Source of the DNA: Streptomyces albofaciens JCM 4342
GTDB taxonomy: Bacteria; Actinomycetota; Actinomycetes; Streptomycetales; Streptomycetaceae
Direction: 5' to 3'
DNA length: 64,000 nt
Assembly (NCBI RefSeq): GCF_008634025.1
Contig: NZ_PDCM01000002.1
Span: 3,878,501-3,942,500 of the forward strand
Both the position numbers and the translations under genes were made by a program. The notes beneath the pieces are model-generated. The model saw nothing but the letters and a program-made list of their open reading frames with translations, was not told the DNA's origin and did no database searches. Positions 53,397-62,356 of this stretch are shown here, piece by piece; within the stretch, counting starts at the first letter, position 1, and each line of letters starts with the position of its first letter.

Positions 53397-53618
53397 ATGC
53401 CGCCCACCCCGCACATCCCCGCCGACCTCGACTGGCAGAAGGCCACGGACGACGAGAGCGCGCCCGAGTACATCGAGGTGGCCTTCGGCGACGACGACCA
53501 CGTCTACCTGCGGACGAACATCGAGCCGGACAACGTCGTGGTGACGACGCGCACCAAGTGGGACGCGTTCGTCCTCGGGGTGAAGGCCGGCGAGTTCGAC
53601 CACTTCGTGGGGCTTTAG
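53397..53618 (+). CDS. second DUF397-like protein
   Basis: This 73-residue acidic protein resembles DUF397 in its second half (VVTTRTKWDAFVLGVKAGEFD) but lacks the WRKSSYS opening. It has a GAAGGA ribosome site and follows the first DUF397 gene by 38 bases. It is probably the third member of the same transcript, possibly with a diverged role. Confidence 0.8.
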   Translation: MPPTPHIPADLDWQKATDDESAPEYIEVAFGDDDHVYLRTNIEPDNVVVTTRTKWDAFVLGVKAGEFDHFVGL

Positions 53619-53822
53619 CGGCAATTGCCGAGGGGGGTCGGTCGTGATACACACGGTCACGCCGATGGGCCCCGGAGCGCCGCGCGTCCCCGTATGCACG
53701 CAATCCCCACGGGATCCGTCAAAGAAAGCCGCCAAGTCGACATGCGATGGCGGTTTTGTCAGCGAAGATAGAGGCCGGCCCGCACCGTGTGGCGCGGGTT
53801 GCGCAACTACGCATTAGGGGCG
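53619..53822. other. gap before the secretion-like operon
   Basis: No gene is seen. A possible -10-like TAGAGG occurs near 53769-53774; the promoter of the secretion-like operon should lie in this interval. Confidence 0.4.
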
Positions 53823-54143
53823 GTGAGTTCATACATGTACTTGGCGGCCGAAAAGGGCGACATCACCACCATCATTGGCGGAATCGCCCCGAACTGGGGT
53901 CCGTTCGGAACGCTCGGCAACGAAGCACGCGTGATGATCGAAGTGGTCATGGCAGTAGCGATTCTGCTCTGCCTGGGCATCGCGATCTGGGGCGCGGCCA
54001 AGCAGCGCATCGGCGCCACCGCGCTGCGCGACACGTTCAGCGCCGAACAGGGCAAGGGCCTCATCGTCGCGGGCCTGACCGGGGTCTTCATCATCGGCTC
54101 GCTGGGGACACTGTTCACGATCGTGTACGGGATGGCCGTGTAG
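53823..54143 (+). CDS. small two-helix membrane protein of the secretion-like locus
   Basis: This protein of about 106 residues has two hydrophobic helices, VVMAVAILLCLGIAIWGA and IVAGLTGVFIIGSLGTLFTIVYGM, separated by a charged loop (KQRIGATALRDTFSAEQGKG). The plan resembles VirB2/TrbC-like pilin precursors or small scaffold proteins, without a clear signal cleavage site. Starts at 53787, 53823 (GTG) and 53835 (ATG) are all possible. It opens the membrane-gene part of the locus. Function is inferred from position. Confidence 0.65.
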   Translation: MSSYMYLAAEKGDITTIIGGIAPNWGPFGTLGNEARVMIEVVMAVAILLCLGIAIWGAAKQRIGATALRDTFSAEQGKGLIVAGLTGVFIIGSLGTLFTIVYGMAV

Positions 54144-54663
54144 CCGCCGTACCGCCGGGCCGTACGGAGGTGCGGCCCGCCGTACCTCACCACCACCCCC
54201 GCAGGCCGCGCACCGGCCGCCTCGCGCCCCCGGGCGCTCCCGGCCCCGTGCCGCGCAGCCCCGCACCCCTCCGTGCGCCCCTCCGCACCCCGTGAGCCCG
54301 GCTCTCCCCCACCACCATCCCCACAGGCCCCATCTCCCCGCCGAGAGCACATGCCGATGTCCACCCGTACCGCTCCGCACGGTTCCGCTTTGCGCCACCG
54401 TGGCAGGCAACGGGCCGATTGGGCCGCGTTCCGGGCGGGGACACATGGGCTTGGCGGAGACGCTGCGGCGGACGCGGCGCATGAGGCGGTCGCAAATGCC
54501 ACAAGCTCCCCCATTCGCCTCTATCGCCCAGCATCTGAGGTTCCGTCACGGTGAGATGTACTCGTACCACTGCACCCGAGCCGCGGCCCGCGCGGCTACG
54601 GTCATACACGGGTGGCGAAACGACGGCAGTGACGGCTATGTCGGTTGAGGGGGCACAGGCGCG
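54144..54663. other. 520-bp gap within the secretion-like locus
   Basis: An imperfect hairpin at about 54146-54187 may end the small membrane gene. No further gene is convincing; plus-strand frames at about 54292-54648 and 54351-54554 are compositionally atypical, without a clear ribosome site. The promoter for the following five-gene operon is expected near the end. Confidence 0.45.
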
Positions 54664-55500
54664 ATGAGTCTCAGCGATGGCGGTGGGTACGGCGGCGAGC
54701 CCGGCGGCCCGGGCGGCCAGACCCGTACCAGACTCCCCGACGGCGGCGGCGACGCCTACGGCTCCGGCCGCCGCTCCCGTACGGGCTTCTCCAGCCGGAA
54801 CCTGATCACGGTCGTCGGCGTGGTCGTCCTCCTGATAGCGGCCATCGCGTTCGCGAACCGGGGCGGCGACGGCCAGGCGCCCTCCGACGGCACGGCGAAG
54901 GGCGCCGACGCCCGGTCCACCGCCCCGACCGGCACCAAACCGGTCGAGGGCAAGAACGGCGGCATCGCGACGGGCTTCGCGAAGACGGAGCAGGGGGCGC
55001 AGTCGGCGGCGGCGAATTATGCGGTGGCGCTGGTGTCTGCCGACATACTCAAACCCACCGAGCGGCACGCGATAGTCGAGAAGGTGTTCGTACCGGCCAA
55101 GGTCGGCGAGATGCAGAGCAAACTCGACCAGGCCTACTCCACCGACTTCCTCTCCAAACTGGGCCTCGACGCCAAGGGCAACGCCGCTCAGGGGATGACG
55201 TACATCTCGCGCACCGTTCCCGTCGGCACCAAGGTCGCGGCCTTCAAGGGCGACACCGCACGGCTGGAGGTCTGGTGCACCGGGCTGTTCGGCACGGCGG
55301 GGGCGAGTTCGACCACACCGGTGACGAGTGACTGGTTCACCATGCACCTGGAGCTGCGCTGGGCGGATGGCGACTGGAAGGTGCAGAGCTTCGCCCAGAA
55401 GGACGGCCCGGCACCGGTGAACGGTGACAACAAGACGTCCGGAGCGGACCAGATCGCCAAGGCGGTCAACCAGTACGGAGGCTTCACCTATGCCCGGTAG
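54664..55500 (+). CDS. VirB8/TcpC-like protein of the secretion-like locus
   Basis: This 278-residue protein has a Gly-rich cytoplasmic tail (1-45), one membrane helix (about 47-66, LITVVGVVVLLIAAIAFA) and an extracytoplasmic domain (about 100-275) with the NTF2-like pattern of VirB8/TcpC scaffold proteins (ARLEVWCTGLFG; WFTMHLELRWADGDWKVQSF). These proteins form the core of type IV secretion channels. The ATG start is near the end of the gap; the last codons overlap the next gene by 11 bases. Assignment rests on topology and fold-like pattern. Confidence 0.7.
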   Translation: MSLSDGGGYGGEPGGPGGQTRTRLPDGGGDAYGSGRRSRTGFSSRNLITVVGVVVLLIAAIAFANRGGDGQAPSDGTAKGADARSTAPTGTKPVEGKNGGIATGFAKTEQGAQSAAANYAVALVSADILKPTERHAIVEKVFVPAKVGEMQSKLDQAYSTDFLSKLGLDAKGNAAQGMTYISRTVPVGTKVAAFKGDTARLEVWCTGLFGTAGASSTTPVTSDWFTMHLELRWADGDWKVQSFAQKDGPAPVNGDNKTSGADQIAKAVNQYGGFTYAR

Positions 55501-56899
55501 CCGGCGGAGCCGCGCCCTCTCGATCACCGCCGCACTGGCGACCGTACAAACGGCGGTGTTCATGCTGGCCACTCGCGCACTGGCCGCACCATCACCCACC
55601 GCGACACCGACGCCGGGCGCGTCCTCACCCGGTGCCACCGCGAGCCCGTCCCCCAGCGCGTCCGCCACGGACAACTGCGACCTGATCGTCGGCCCCGCCA
55701 AGGAGTACTGCCAAAACGGCGACAAATCCGGCGCCACCGCCCCCAAATCCCCCGGCGGCCTCACCGACAACAACCCCCTCGACCCCCTCACCTCCCTCGC
55801 CAAGGGCTGCGCCAACGCCGCCGCGTGGATTGTCGACAAGCTGTCCGACGCCGTGAAGGCGACCTCGCAGGTCGACTTCACCAACGCCGCGTTCCTGAAG
55901 CAGTACGCCGTCGTCTTCGCCGCCTCGACCGTGCTGACGCTCGTGCTGTGGCTGCTCGCCGTCGCCAAGCGGGCCGTGCGCGGGGTGCGGCTGACCGAGG
56001 CGATCAGCGAGGCGGTCGGGTTTCTGTGGCTGACCGTACTGGCGTCCGCGTTCACGCCGTTGATCCTGTACACGGTCGTCTCGGCCACCGACGGCATCAC
56101 CGAGATCATCGCCAAGGGCACCGGCGCGCAGACCGACACGTTCTTCGGCGCGTTCGCCGCGGCTCTGAAGAAAGACACCGACATCGGCGGCGGCCCGATC
56201 ATGCTGATCGTGGTCTCGCTCGTCTCCGTGCTCGCGGCCGGTGTGCTGTGGCTGGAGCTGGTGATCCGCGCCGCCCTGCTGTACGTGGGCGCGCTGCTCG
56301 GCACGGTCGTCTACGCGGGCCTGGTCGACAAGAACATGTGGGGCCATGTGCGCCGCTGGGCGGGCATCATGATCGCCGTGATCCTGGTGAAACCGGTCAT
56401 CGTGATCGTGCTGGGCATCGCTGGCGCGCTCTCCTCCGGCGACGGCCCGAACTCCTTCTCCGCCGTCGTCTCGGGGCTCGCGATCATCCTGCTGGCCATC
56501 TTCGCCAGCGCCGTGATCTACCGCTTCGTCCCCGGCTTCGGCGACGAGATGGTCTCCGCCCGTACGAACAAGAAGCAGGCCACCGAGGGCTCGCAGGCCG
56601 CCGCCGTGATCTCCTCGCCCGCCGCGCTGGTGTCCCAGGGCATCAAGGCGCACAGTTCCCGCAGGTCCGGCGGGGGCGGCGGCCCGGAGCAGAGCGGCGG
56701 CCAGGCCCGGCCGGCGGACGCGGTGTCCGGCGGCGTGGCCGCCCACAGCAGCCGTAACAGCGGCTCCTCCGAGGGCAACGGCGGCCGCGCCCCGGCCCCC
56801 GCCGCCCCCGCGTCCCGTACGCATCCCTCCCCCCGTTCGGGCTCCGGCCCGTCCGGGAACTCCCGCACCGGCAAGACCTCTGGAGGTGACGGGCGTTGA
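55490..56899 (+). CDS. polytopic membrane protein, VirB6-like
   Basis: This 469-residue protein has a signal sequence (about 1-32, ending ALAAPS), a Ser/Pro/Thr-rich stretch, then about six helices (about 140-370), and a disordered Ser/Gly-rich C-terminal tail of about 90 residues. Topology and neighbours fit VirB6/TrbL-type channel proteins. It overlaps the VirB8-like gene by 11 bases, and its own stop overlaps the next start (TTGA), showing tight coupling. Sequence identity with known VirB6 cannot be confirmed by eye. Confidence 0.72.
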   Translation: MPGSRRSRALSITAALATVQTAVFMLATRALAAPSPTATPTPGASSPGATASPSPSASATDNCDLIVGPAKEYCQNGDKSGATAPKSPGGLTDNNPLDPLTSLAKGCANAAAWIVDKLSDAVKATSQVDFTNAAFLKQYAVVFAASTVLTLVLWLLAVAKRAVRGVRLTEAISEAVGFLWLTVLASAFTPLILYTVVSATDGITEIIAKGTGAQTDTFFGAFAAALKKDTDIGGGPIMLIVVSLVSVLAAGVLWLELVIRAALLYVGALLGTVVYAGLVDKNMWGHVRRWAGIMIAVILVKPVIVIVLGIAGALSSGDGPNSFSAVVSGLAIILLAIFASAVIYRFVPGFGDEMVSARTNKKQATEGSQAAAVISSPAALVSQGIKAHSSRRSGGGGGPEQSGGQARPADAVSGGVAAHSSRNSGSSEGNGGRAPAPAAPASRTHPSPRSGSGPSGNSRTGKTSGGDGR

Positions 56900-58458
56900 C
56901 GACCCAGTCGCACCCGATCACGCCCCGCCGCACGTACCTGATCGGCCGCGCCCGCCCGAACGCGATCGTCGGCAAGAACCGCGAGACCGGCGAGATCGCG
57001 CTGATCATCGCGGGCGCCTTCCTCGGCATGCTGTGCGGCCTGCTGGTGCCGGTGCTGTCCCTGCGGATCGCCAGCCTGACCGGCTTCCCGCTGCTGGCGA
57101 TCGCCGCGGTCTACTTCCCGTACCGCGGCCGTACGTTCTACAAGTGGTTCGAGATCAACCGCAGCTACCGGCGCACCGTCCGCCGGGGCGCCACGTACCG
57201 CTCCGGCGCCGCCGAGGCGGGCGTCCGGCTGGACGGCCGGGAGGTGGAGATCGGCCCGCCGCCCGGCATCGGCCGCATCAACTGGCTGAGCGCGCCGTTC
57301 GGCCCGGACGAGATCGCCGTACTGCTGCACGCCGACCGCCGCACGGTCACCGCCGCCATCGAGATCGAGGGCCCGGGCGTCGGCCTGCGCGACAGCGAGG
57401 ACCAGGAGGCGCTGGTCGAACGGTTCGGCACGCTGCTCAAGCACGTCGCCAACGGGGACGGCTTCGTCACCCGCCTCCAGATGCTGGCCCGTACGCTCCC
57501 CGCCGACCCGGACGCGCACGCCAAGGACGTCGCCCAGCGCGGAAACCCGGACGCCCCGGACTGGCTCCAGGACTCCTACGACCAGCTCCAGTCCATGGTC
57601 TCCACCTCCTCCGAGCAGCACCGCGCCTACCTGGTCGCCTGCATGCACTACACCCGCGAACTGGCCGCCGAGGCGCAGACCATGGCGCGCGCCGCGCAGC
57701 TGCACAACGGCGGGCTGATCCGCAAGAAGCTGGACCGGGACGCGGGCCTGGCCGTCGTCATGGCGCGCGAGCTGACCGACATCTGCGCGCGGCTGGCGGA
57801 GGCCGACATCCGCGTACGGCAGCCCCTCGGGCAGAGCAGGCTGTCCTCCCTGGTCCACTCCATGTACGACCCGGACCACCCCATCGACCACATCCAGGCC
57901 ATGACCAAGCGCAACGCCTGGCCGGCCGAGCTGGACGCGATGGAACCGACGTACCTCCAGGCCAAGACCCGCGAGTCGGCCACCCGCGCGCCGTGGTGCC
58001 ACGCCACCGCGTGGATCAAGGAGTGGCCGCTGACCCCGGTCGGCGTCAACTTCCTGGCACCGTTGCTTGTGCACACTCCCGATGTCATCCGTACGGTGGC
58101 GGTCTGCATGGACCTGGAGCCCACCGAGATCGCGATCGAGCGGATGCTGACGGAGAAGACCAACGACGACGCGGAGGCCAGCCGGGCCGCCAAGATGAAC
58201 CGGGTGGTCGACCCGCGCGACGTGGCCCACCACGGCCGCGTCGACCAGCGCGGCGAGGACCTGGCCTCGGGCGCCGCGGGCGTCAACCTGGTCGGCTACA
58301 TCACCGTCTCCGCCCGCTCGCCGGAGGCGCTGGCCCGCGACAAGCGCACCATCCGCGCCTCGGCGGGCAAGAGTTACCTCAAACTGGAGTGGTGCGACCG
58401 GGAACACCACCGCGCCTTTGTCAACACGCTGCCGTTCGCGACCGGGATCCGCCGCTAA
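56896..58458 (+). CDS. SCO6880-type protein (VirB3/VirB4 N-terminal-like)
   Basis: This 520-residue protein starts with a cytoplasmic segment and two close helices (about residues 35-75, IALIIAGAFLGMLCGLLVPVL) like the PrgI/VirB3 part of such proteins, then a long soluble domain with no Walker motif. The sequence GRINWLSAPFGPDEIAVLLHADRRTVTAAIEIEG resembles the N-terminal domain of VirB4/TraC ATPases when read in segments. The next gene supplies the motor part, so VirB4 appears split. It starts at TTG with GGAGG 9 bases ahead. Confidence 0.78.
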   Translation: MTTQSHPITPRRTYLIGRARPNAIVGKNRETGEIALIIAGAFLGMLCGLLVPVLSLRIASLTGFPLLAIAAVYFPYRGRTFYKWFEINRSYRRTVRRGATYRSGAAEAGVRLDGREVEIGPPPGIGRINWLSAPFGPDEIAVLLHADRRTVTAAIEIEGPGVGLRDSEDQEALVERFGTLLKHVANGDGFVTRLQMLARTLPADPDAHAKDVAQRGNPDAPDWLQDSYDQLQSMVSTSSEQHRAYLVACMHYTRELAAEAQTMARAAQLHNGGLIRKKLDRDAGLAVVMARELTDICARLAEADIRVRQPLGQSRLSSLVHSMYDPDHPIDHIQAMTKRNAWPAELDAMEPTYLQAKTRESATRAPWCHATAWIKEWPLTPVGVNFLAPLLVHTPDVIRTVAVCMDLEPTEIAIERMLTEKTNDDAEASRAAKMNRVVDPRDVAHHGRVDQRGEDLASGAAGVNLVGYITVSARSPEALARDKRTIRASAGKSYLKLEWCDREHHRAFVNTLPFATGIRR

Positions 58459-58480
58459 GCCGCTGGGAGGCGCGTACGTC

Positions 58481-59911
58481 ATGGCCATGCTCGATCCGCT
58501 CGCGGCACTCACCGAGGCGTTCACCAGCTTCCTGTTCGGGAAGGTGGAGACGACGCGACTCCCGGTACGGACCTCGACCGGCCAGGCCCAGGCGGTCTAC
58601 CTGCCGACCGCCGCGCCCGGCCTGGGCGACTCCGGCGTGATCATCGGCCGCGAGGTCTACAGCGGCAAGGGCTACATCTACGACCCGTTCCAGCTCTACG
58701 GCCAGCAGCTGCCGGCGCCGCACTGGCTCGTCCTCGGCGAGTCCGGCAACGGCAAGTCGGCGCTGGAGAAGACGTACGTCCTGCGGCAGCTGCGGTTCCG
58801 CGACCGGCAGGTGGTGGTGCTGGACGCCCAAGGCGAGGACGGCGTCGGCGAGTGGAACCTGATCGCCGAGCAGCTCGGCATCACCCCCATCCGCCTGGAC
58901 CCCACCGCCGCCCTCAACGGCGGCATCCGCCTCAACCCCCTCGACCCGTCGATCACCACGACCGGGCAGCTGGCCCTGCTCCGTACGATCATCGAGGTCG
59001 CCATGGGCCGCGGCCTGGACGAGCGCTCCGGCTTCGCGCTGAAGGTGGCACACGCGTACGTCAACGAGACGATCACCAATCGTCAGCCGGTGCTGACGGA
59101 CATCGTCGAGCAGCTGCGCCACCCGGAGGCGGAGTCGGCGGAGGCCATGAACGTCGACATAGACGACGTACGGGCCTGGGGCCTGGACGTGGCGCTGGTG
59201 CTCGACCGCCTCGTCGACGGTGACCTGCGCGGCATGTTCGACGGCCCGACCACGGCCGGCATCGACCTGGACGCGCCCCTGATCGTCTTCGACCTCTCGC
59301 ACATCGACCGCAACTCGATCGCGATGCCGATCCTGATGGCCATCGTCGGCGTGTGGCTGGAACACACGTGGATCCGCCCCGACCGGAAGAAACGGATCTT
59401 CCTGGTCGAGGAGGCCTGGCACATCATCAACTCGCCGTTCGTGGCCCAGCTCTTCCAGCGGCTGCTGAAGTTCGGCCGGCGCCTCGGCCTGTCCTTCGTC
59501 GCCGTCGTCCACCACCTCAGCGACGTGGTGGACGGCGCCGCCGCCAAGGAGGCCGCGGCGATCCTGAAGATGGCCTCCACCCGTACGATCTACGCCCAGA
59601 AGACGGACGAGGCCCGGGCCACCGGCGGCGTCCTGGGCCTGCCCCGCTGGGCGGTCGAGATCATCCCGACGCTCACCCCCGGCATCGCGGTCTGGGACGT
59701 CAACGGCAACGTCCAGGTCGTCAAACACCTGGTCACCGAAGCGGAACGGCCGCTGGTCTACACCGACCGGGCGATGACCGAGACCTCCGCGACGATGACC
59801 GAGGAAGCGCTCGCGATCGGGCGGGCGGCGGACGCCGAGGCCGAACAGCGGGCCGAGGCGATCGCGATGCAGCGGCAGTTCCGGGACGAGTCGAGCGAGA
59901 CGGTGGCGTGA
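58481..59911 (+). CDS. VirB4-like ATPase
   Basis: This 476-residue ATPase has Walker A GESGNGKS (about residues 86-93), a second conserved VVVLDAQGEDG strand and Walker B IFLVEEAWHII (about 306-316), typical of VirB4/TraC motors. It lacks the VirB4 N-terminal domain, which is in the previous gene. The ATG has a GGGAGG site 10 bases away. Its end overlaps the next start by 4 bases (GTGA). It should power assembly or substrate movement in the secretion-like complex. Confidence 0.88.
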   Translation: MAMLDPLAALTEAFTSFLFGKVETTRLPVRTSTGQAQAVYLPTAAPGLGDSGVIIGREVYSGKGYIYDPFQLYGQQLPAPHWLVLGESGNGKSALEKTYVLRQLRFRDRQVVVLDAQGEDGVGEWNLIAEQLGITPIRLDPTAALNGGIRLNPLDPSITTTGQLALLRTIIEVAMGRGLDERSGFALKVAHAYVNETITNRQPVLTDIVEQLRHPEAESAEAMNVDIDDVRAWGLDVALVLDRLVDGDLRGMFDGPTTAGIDLDAPLIVFDLSHIDRNSIAMPILMAIVGVWLEHTWIRPDRKKRIFLVEEAWHIINSPFVAQLFQRLLKFGRRLGLSFVAVVHHLSDVVDGAAAKEAAAILKMASTRTIYAQKTDEARATGGVLGLPRWAVEIIPTLTPGIAVWDVNGNVQVVKHLVTEAERPLVYTDRAMTETSATMTEEALAIGRAADAEAEQRAEAIAMQRQFRDESSETVA

Positions 59912-61725
59912 CGCGGGGATACGGGAACGGGCAGGGGCCGGGGCAGGGATACGGGGACGGACAGGGGAGCGGACACGGGCACGGGCACGGTGGTGCCGGT
60001 GCTTCGGGGGGCGCGGCCGGTGCGCCCGGCGGGCGGGGACGGGGGCGGGGCATCCCCGACTCCCTCCTGGTCGGCGTGCTCGCCTTCCTCCTCGGCATGA
60101 CCGTCCTGGCGTGGACGGCGACCGGCCTGGCCGGCCTCTTCACGCACGGCGCCTGGCCGGACGGCGTGACCTTCGCCCGTACGCCCCTGGCCCTGCGCAG
60201 CCTGATAACCGCCCCGCACGACCTCCCGTCCGCCTGGCCGGACACGCCCGCCGCACAGCTCTCCGGGTACGGCCTGTTCTGGGGCATCCTCATCAGCCAG
60301 CTGCTGGTGCTGGTCGTCCTGACGGTGTTCGCCATGGGGACGATCGCCCGCTATCGGATGGTGCGGGCGAACCGACGGGCCGGGGCGGCCAAGGACGCCG
60401 GGTGGCAGGGAGGCGTCGCGCAGAGCGGGGTGGCATCTGGGGGCGGTCCCGCGGCGGCTGCCGGGCCTCCGGGGGCGCCGACGACGTCTGGGGCTGCGGC
60501 TGGGCCTATGGCAGGGGCTACGCCTGGGCCTACGGCTGGGTCTACGCCCGGGCCTGGGCCTGCCTCAGCGCCCTCTGCGCCGACAGCGCCTGCCCCTATC
60601 CCAGAGCCCCCTGCGCCTGCACCGGCAGGGCCGACAGCACCGGCGGCACCTGTGCCCACACCGGCGGCATCTGTGCCCACACCGGCCGCACCGTCGGAGC
60701 CCGCGGTCTCCTCCACGGCCGTACCAGTCGGCCCACCGCAGACACCCGCGGATGCCGTTCCCGACGCTCCCACTCCCGAATTCGCCCCCCACGCCGCCCC
60801 GGTCGTCCACTACGGCACCGACCGCCGCCAGGCCGGCGCGCTCGCCGCGTCCGCCATCGCGGCGGCCGAGGGCCCCCTGGTCGTCGCCACCACCGACCCC
60901 GCACTCTGGGCCGACACCAAGGACGCCCGCGCCAAGCTGGGCCCGCTGCTGACGTACGACCCGCAGCACGTTCTGGACACCCCGGCCCGAATGCGCTGGT
61001 CGCCGACGTCCGGCTGCGAGGACATCGGCGTCGCAGCCGCCCGTGCGGCCGCGCTGCTCACTCCCGTACGGCCCTCCAGCGTCCTCGACTCCGCGGTGGC
61101 CGACGCCGCGACGACCCTGCTGCGCTGCTGGCTGCACGCCGCCGCGGTGGACGGGCGGCCTTTCCGCCAGCTGCACCGCTGGGCGCACGCGAGCGGCGCC
61201 GCGCACGAGCCCGTACGAATTCTGCGTACGAACCGGAAGGCGTCGGCGGGGCAGGCAGGCGAGCTGGAGTCCGTGCTGACGGCGCATGCGGAACGCCGGG
61301 AGATGGCTCGGGAGTTGGTCTCCAGGACCCTGACGTGCCTCTCCTCGATTCACATCCGGGACGCGTGCAATCCGGCGCGATCCGATGCCCTCCTTCTCGA
61401 ATCTTTCATCGACGAAGGGGGAACGCTCTACGTGGCAGGGGAATCCATCGAGGATCCGCGGTCCGCTCCGGGCGCGATGCCGCTGCTCATCGCGCTCCTC
61501 TCCAACGTGGTCGAGCGCGGCCGCCGCATGGCCGAACGGTCATCCGCCGGCCGGCTCGACCCACCACTCACCCTCGTCCTGCACGACATCGCGGCGCTCG
61601 CGCCGTTCCCGGCGCTGCCCGGGCTGCTCGAAACGGGCCGCGAGCAGGGGCTGTTGACGGTGGTCACCCTGCGCTCCCAGGAGCAGGCCCGCGCCCGCTG
61701 GCCACAGCAGGCGCTACCGGACTGA
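59908..61725 (+). CDS. VirD4/TraG-like coupling protein with degenerate Walker motifs
   Basis: This 605-residue protein has a Gly/His/Gln-rich N-terminus, two membrane helices (about 50-75 and 122-147), a Pro/Ala-rich linker (about 180-290) and a C-terminal domain resembling VirD4/TraG coupling proteins (HYGTDRRQ near 301; MRWSPTSGCEDI; VVTLRSQEQARARW near the end). The expected Walker A (G-x4-GK-S/T) is absent from the segment after HYGTDRR, and the Walker B strand reads TLVLHDIAAL (about 553-562) instead of a D-E pair. It may therefore bind but not hydrolyse ATP, serving as a scaffold. It overlaps the VirB4-like gene by 4 bases and ends the operon. Confidence 0.8.
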   Translation: MTRGYGNGQGPGQGYGDGQGSGHGHGHGGAGASGGAAGAPGGRGRGRGIPDSLLVGVLAFLLGMTVLAWTATGLAGLFTHGAWPDGVTFARTPLALRSLITAPHDLPSAWPDTPAAQLSGYGLFWGILISQLLVLVVLTVFAMGTIARYRMVRANRRAGAAKDAGWQGGVAQSGVASGGGPAAAAGPPGAPTTSGAAAGPMAGATPGPTAGSTPGPGPASAPSAPTAPAPIPEPPAPAPAGPTAPAAPVPTPAASVPTPAAPSEPAVSSTAVPVGPPQTPADAVPDAPTPEFAPHAAPVVHYGTDRRQAGALAASAIAAAEGPLVVATTDPALWADTKDARAKLGPLLTYDPQHVLDTPARMRWSPTSGCEDIGVAAARAAALLTPVRPSSVLDSAVADAATTLLRCWLHAAAVDGRPFRQLHRWAHASGAAHEPVRILRTNRKASAGQAGELESVLTAHAERREMARELVSRTLTCLSSIHIRDACNPARSDALLLESFIDEGGTLYVAGESIEDPRSAPGAMPLLIALLSNVVERGRRMAERSSAGRLDPPLTLVLHDIAALAPFPALPGLLETGREQGLLTVVTLRSQEQARARWPQQALPD

Positions 61726-61745
61726 CCGGCCTGCTTCCCAGCTGG

Positions 61746-62288
61746 CTACGCGCGTTCCAGCGCCATCTCGCGCTCGATGGCCGTCCCGTCCTTCGGATCG
61801 GTCATCGTGCGGCCGGTCTCCACGAAACCGAGCGCCCGGTAGAGCGCCAGCGCGCGCTCGTTCTCCTCGTGCACCCACAGCCGTACGCGTTCCACCGCCG
61901 GCTCGGAGCGGCTCCAGGCCCACTCCACCGCTGCCGCGAACAGCTCGCGCGCCAGCCCGGTGCCACGGTGTTCCGGACGTACGTAGACGCCGACGATATG
62001 GGCCCACGGCTCGTCGCCGTCCCCCTCGTCCGCGCCCTCCCTCTCGACGAGTACGACGACCATGCCGCCCCAACTGCCGTCGGGTGCCTCGCCGATGATG
62101 GTCAGTGGGTCCCGGTCCTCGTCGCTCCGCGCCGCCCGGCGGCGCCACACCTCGTCCGGGAACGCCGCGACCTTGTCGAAGGACTCGTTGAAGGCGATGC
62201 GCGCGACCGGATCGGCGAGTGCCGCCAGCCGCAGCTCCCTGAGCCGCTTCCACTCGTCGGCCTTGACCGGCCTGATCAGATACCCCAT
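61746..62288 (-). CDS. GNAT acetyltransferase
   Basis: This 180-residue protein has the GNAT signature: IVGVYVRPEHRGTGLARELF with the acetyl-CoA loop (about residues 97-116) and ENERALALYRALGFVETGRT near the end. It starts MGYLIRPVKADEWKRLRELRLAAL, common for this group. The ATG at 62288 gives family length. It is convergent with the coupling-protein gene and lies downstream of the rRNA operon terminator. Substrate unknown. Confidence 0.9.
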   Translation of the reverse strand: MGYLIRPVKADEWKRLRELRLAALADPVARIAFNESFDKVAAFPDEVWRRRAARSDEDRDPLTIIGEAPDGSWGGMVVVLVEREGADEGDGDEPWAHIVGVYVRPEHRGTGLARELFAAAVEWAWSRSEPAVERVRLWVHEENERALALYRALGFVETGRTMTDPKDGTAIEREMALERA

Positions 62289-62356
62289 CGCCCCAGCATC
62301 CCAGCAGCCCACCCCTCTGACCACAGGTTGCACCCCTCTTCCCACCCCGAACGCGG

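Noticed and set aside
54292..54648. Frames in the gap of the secretion-like locus
   Set aside because: No ribosome site or domain, and composition differs from neighbouring genes. Left as an open gap.
50504..61725. Integrative conjugative element or actinomycete AICE
   Set aside because: No integrase, excisionase, relaxase, FtsK-like translocase or tRNA attachment repeat is seen in or around the locus.
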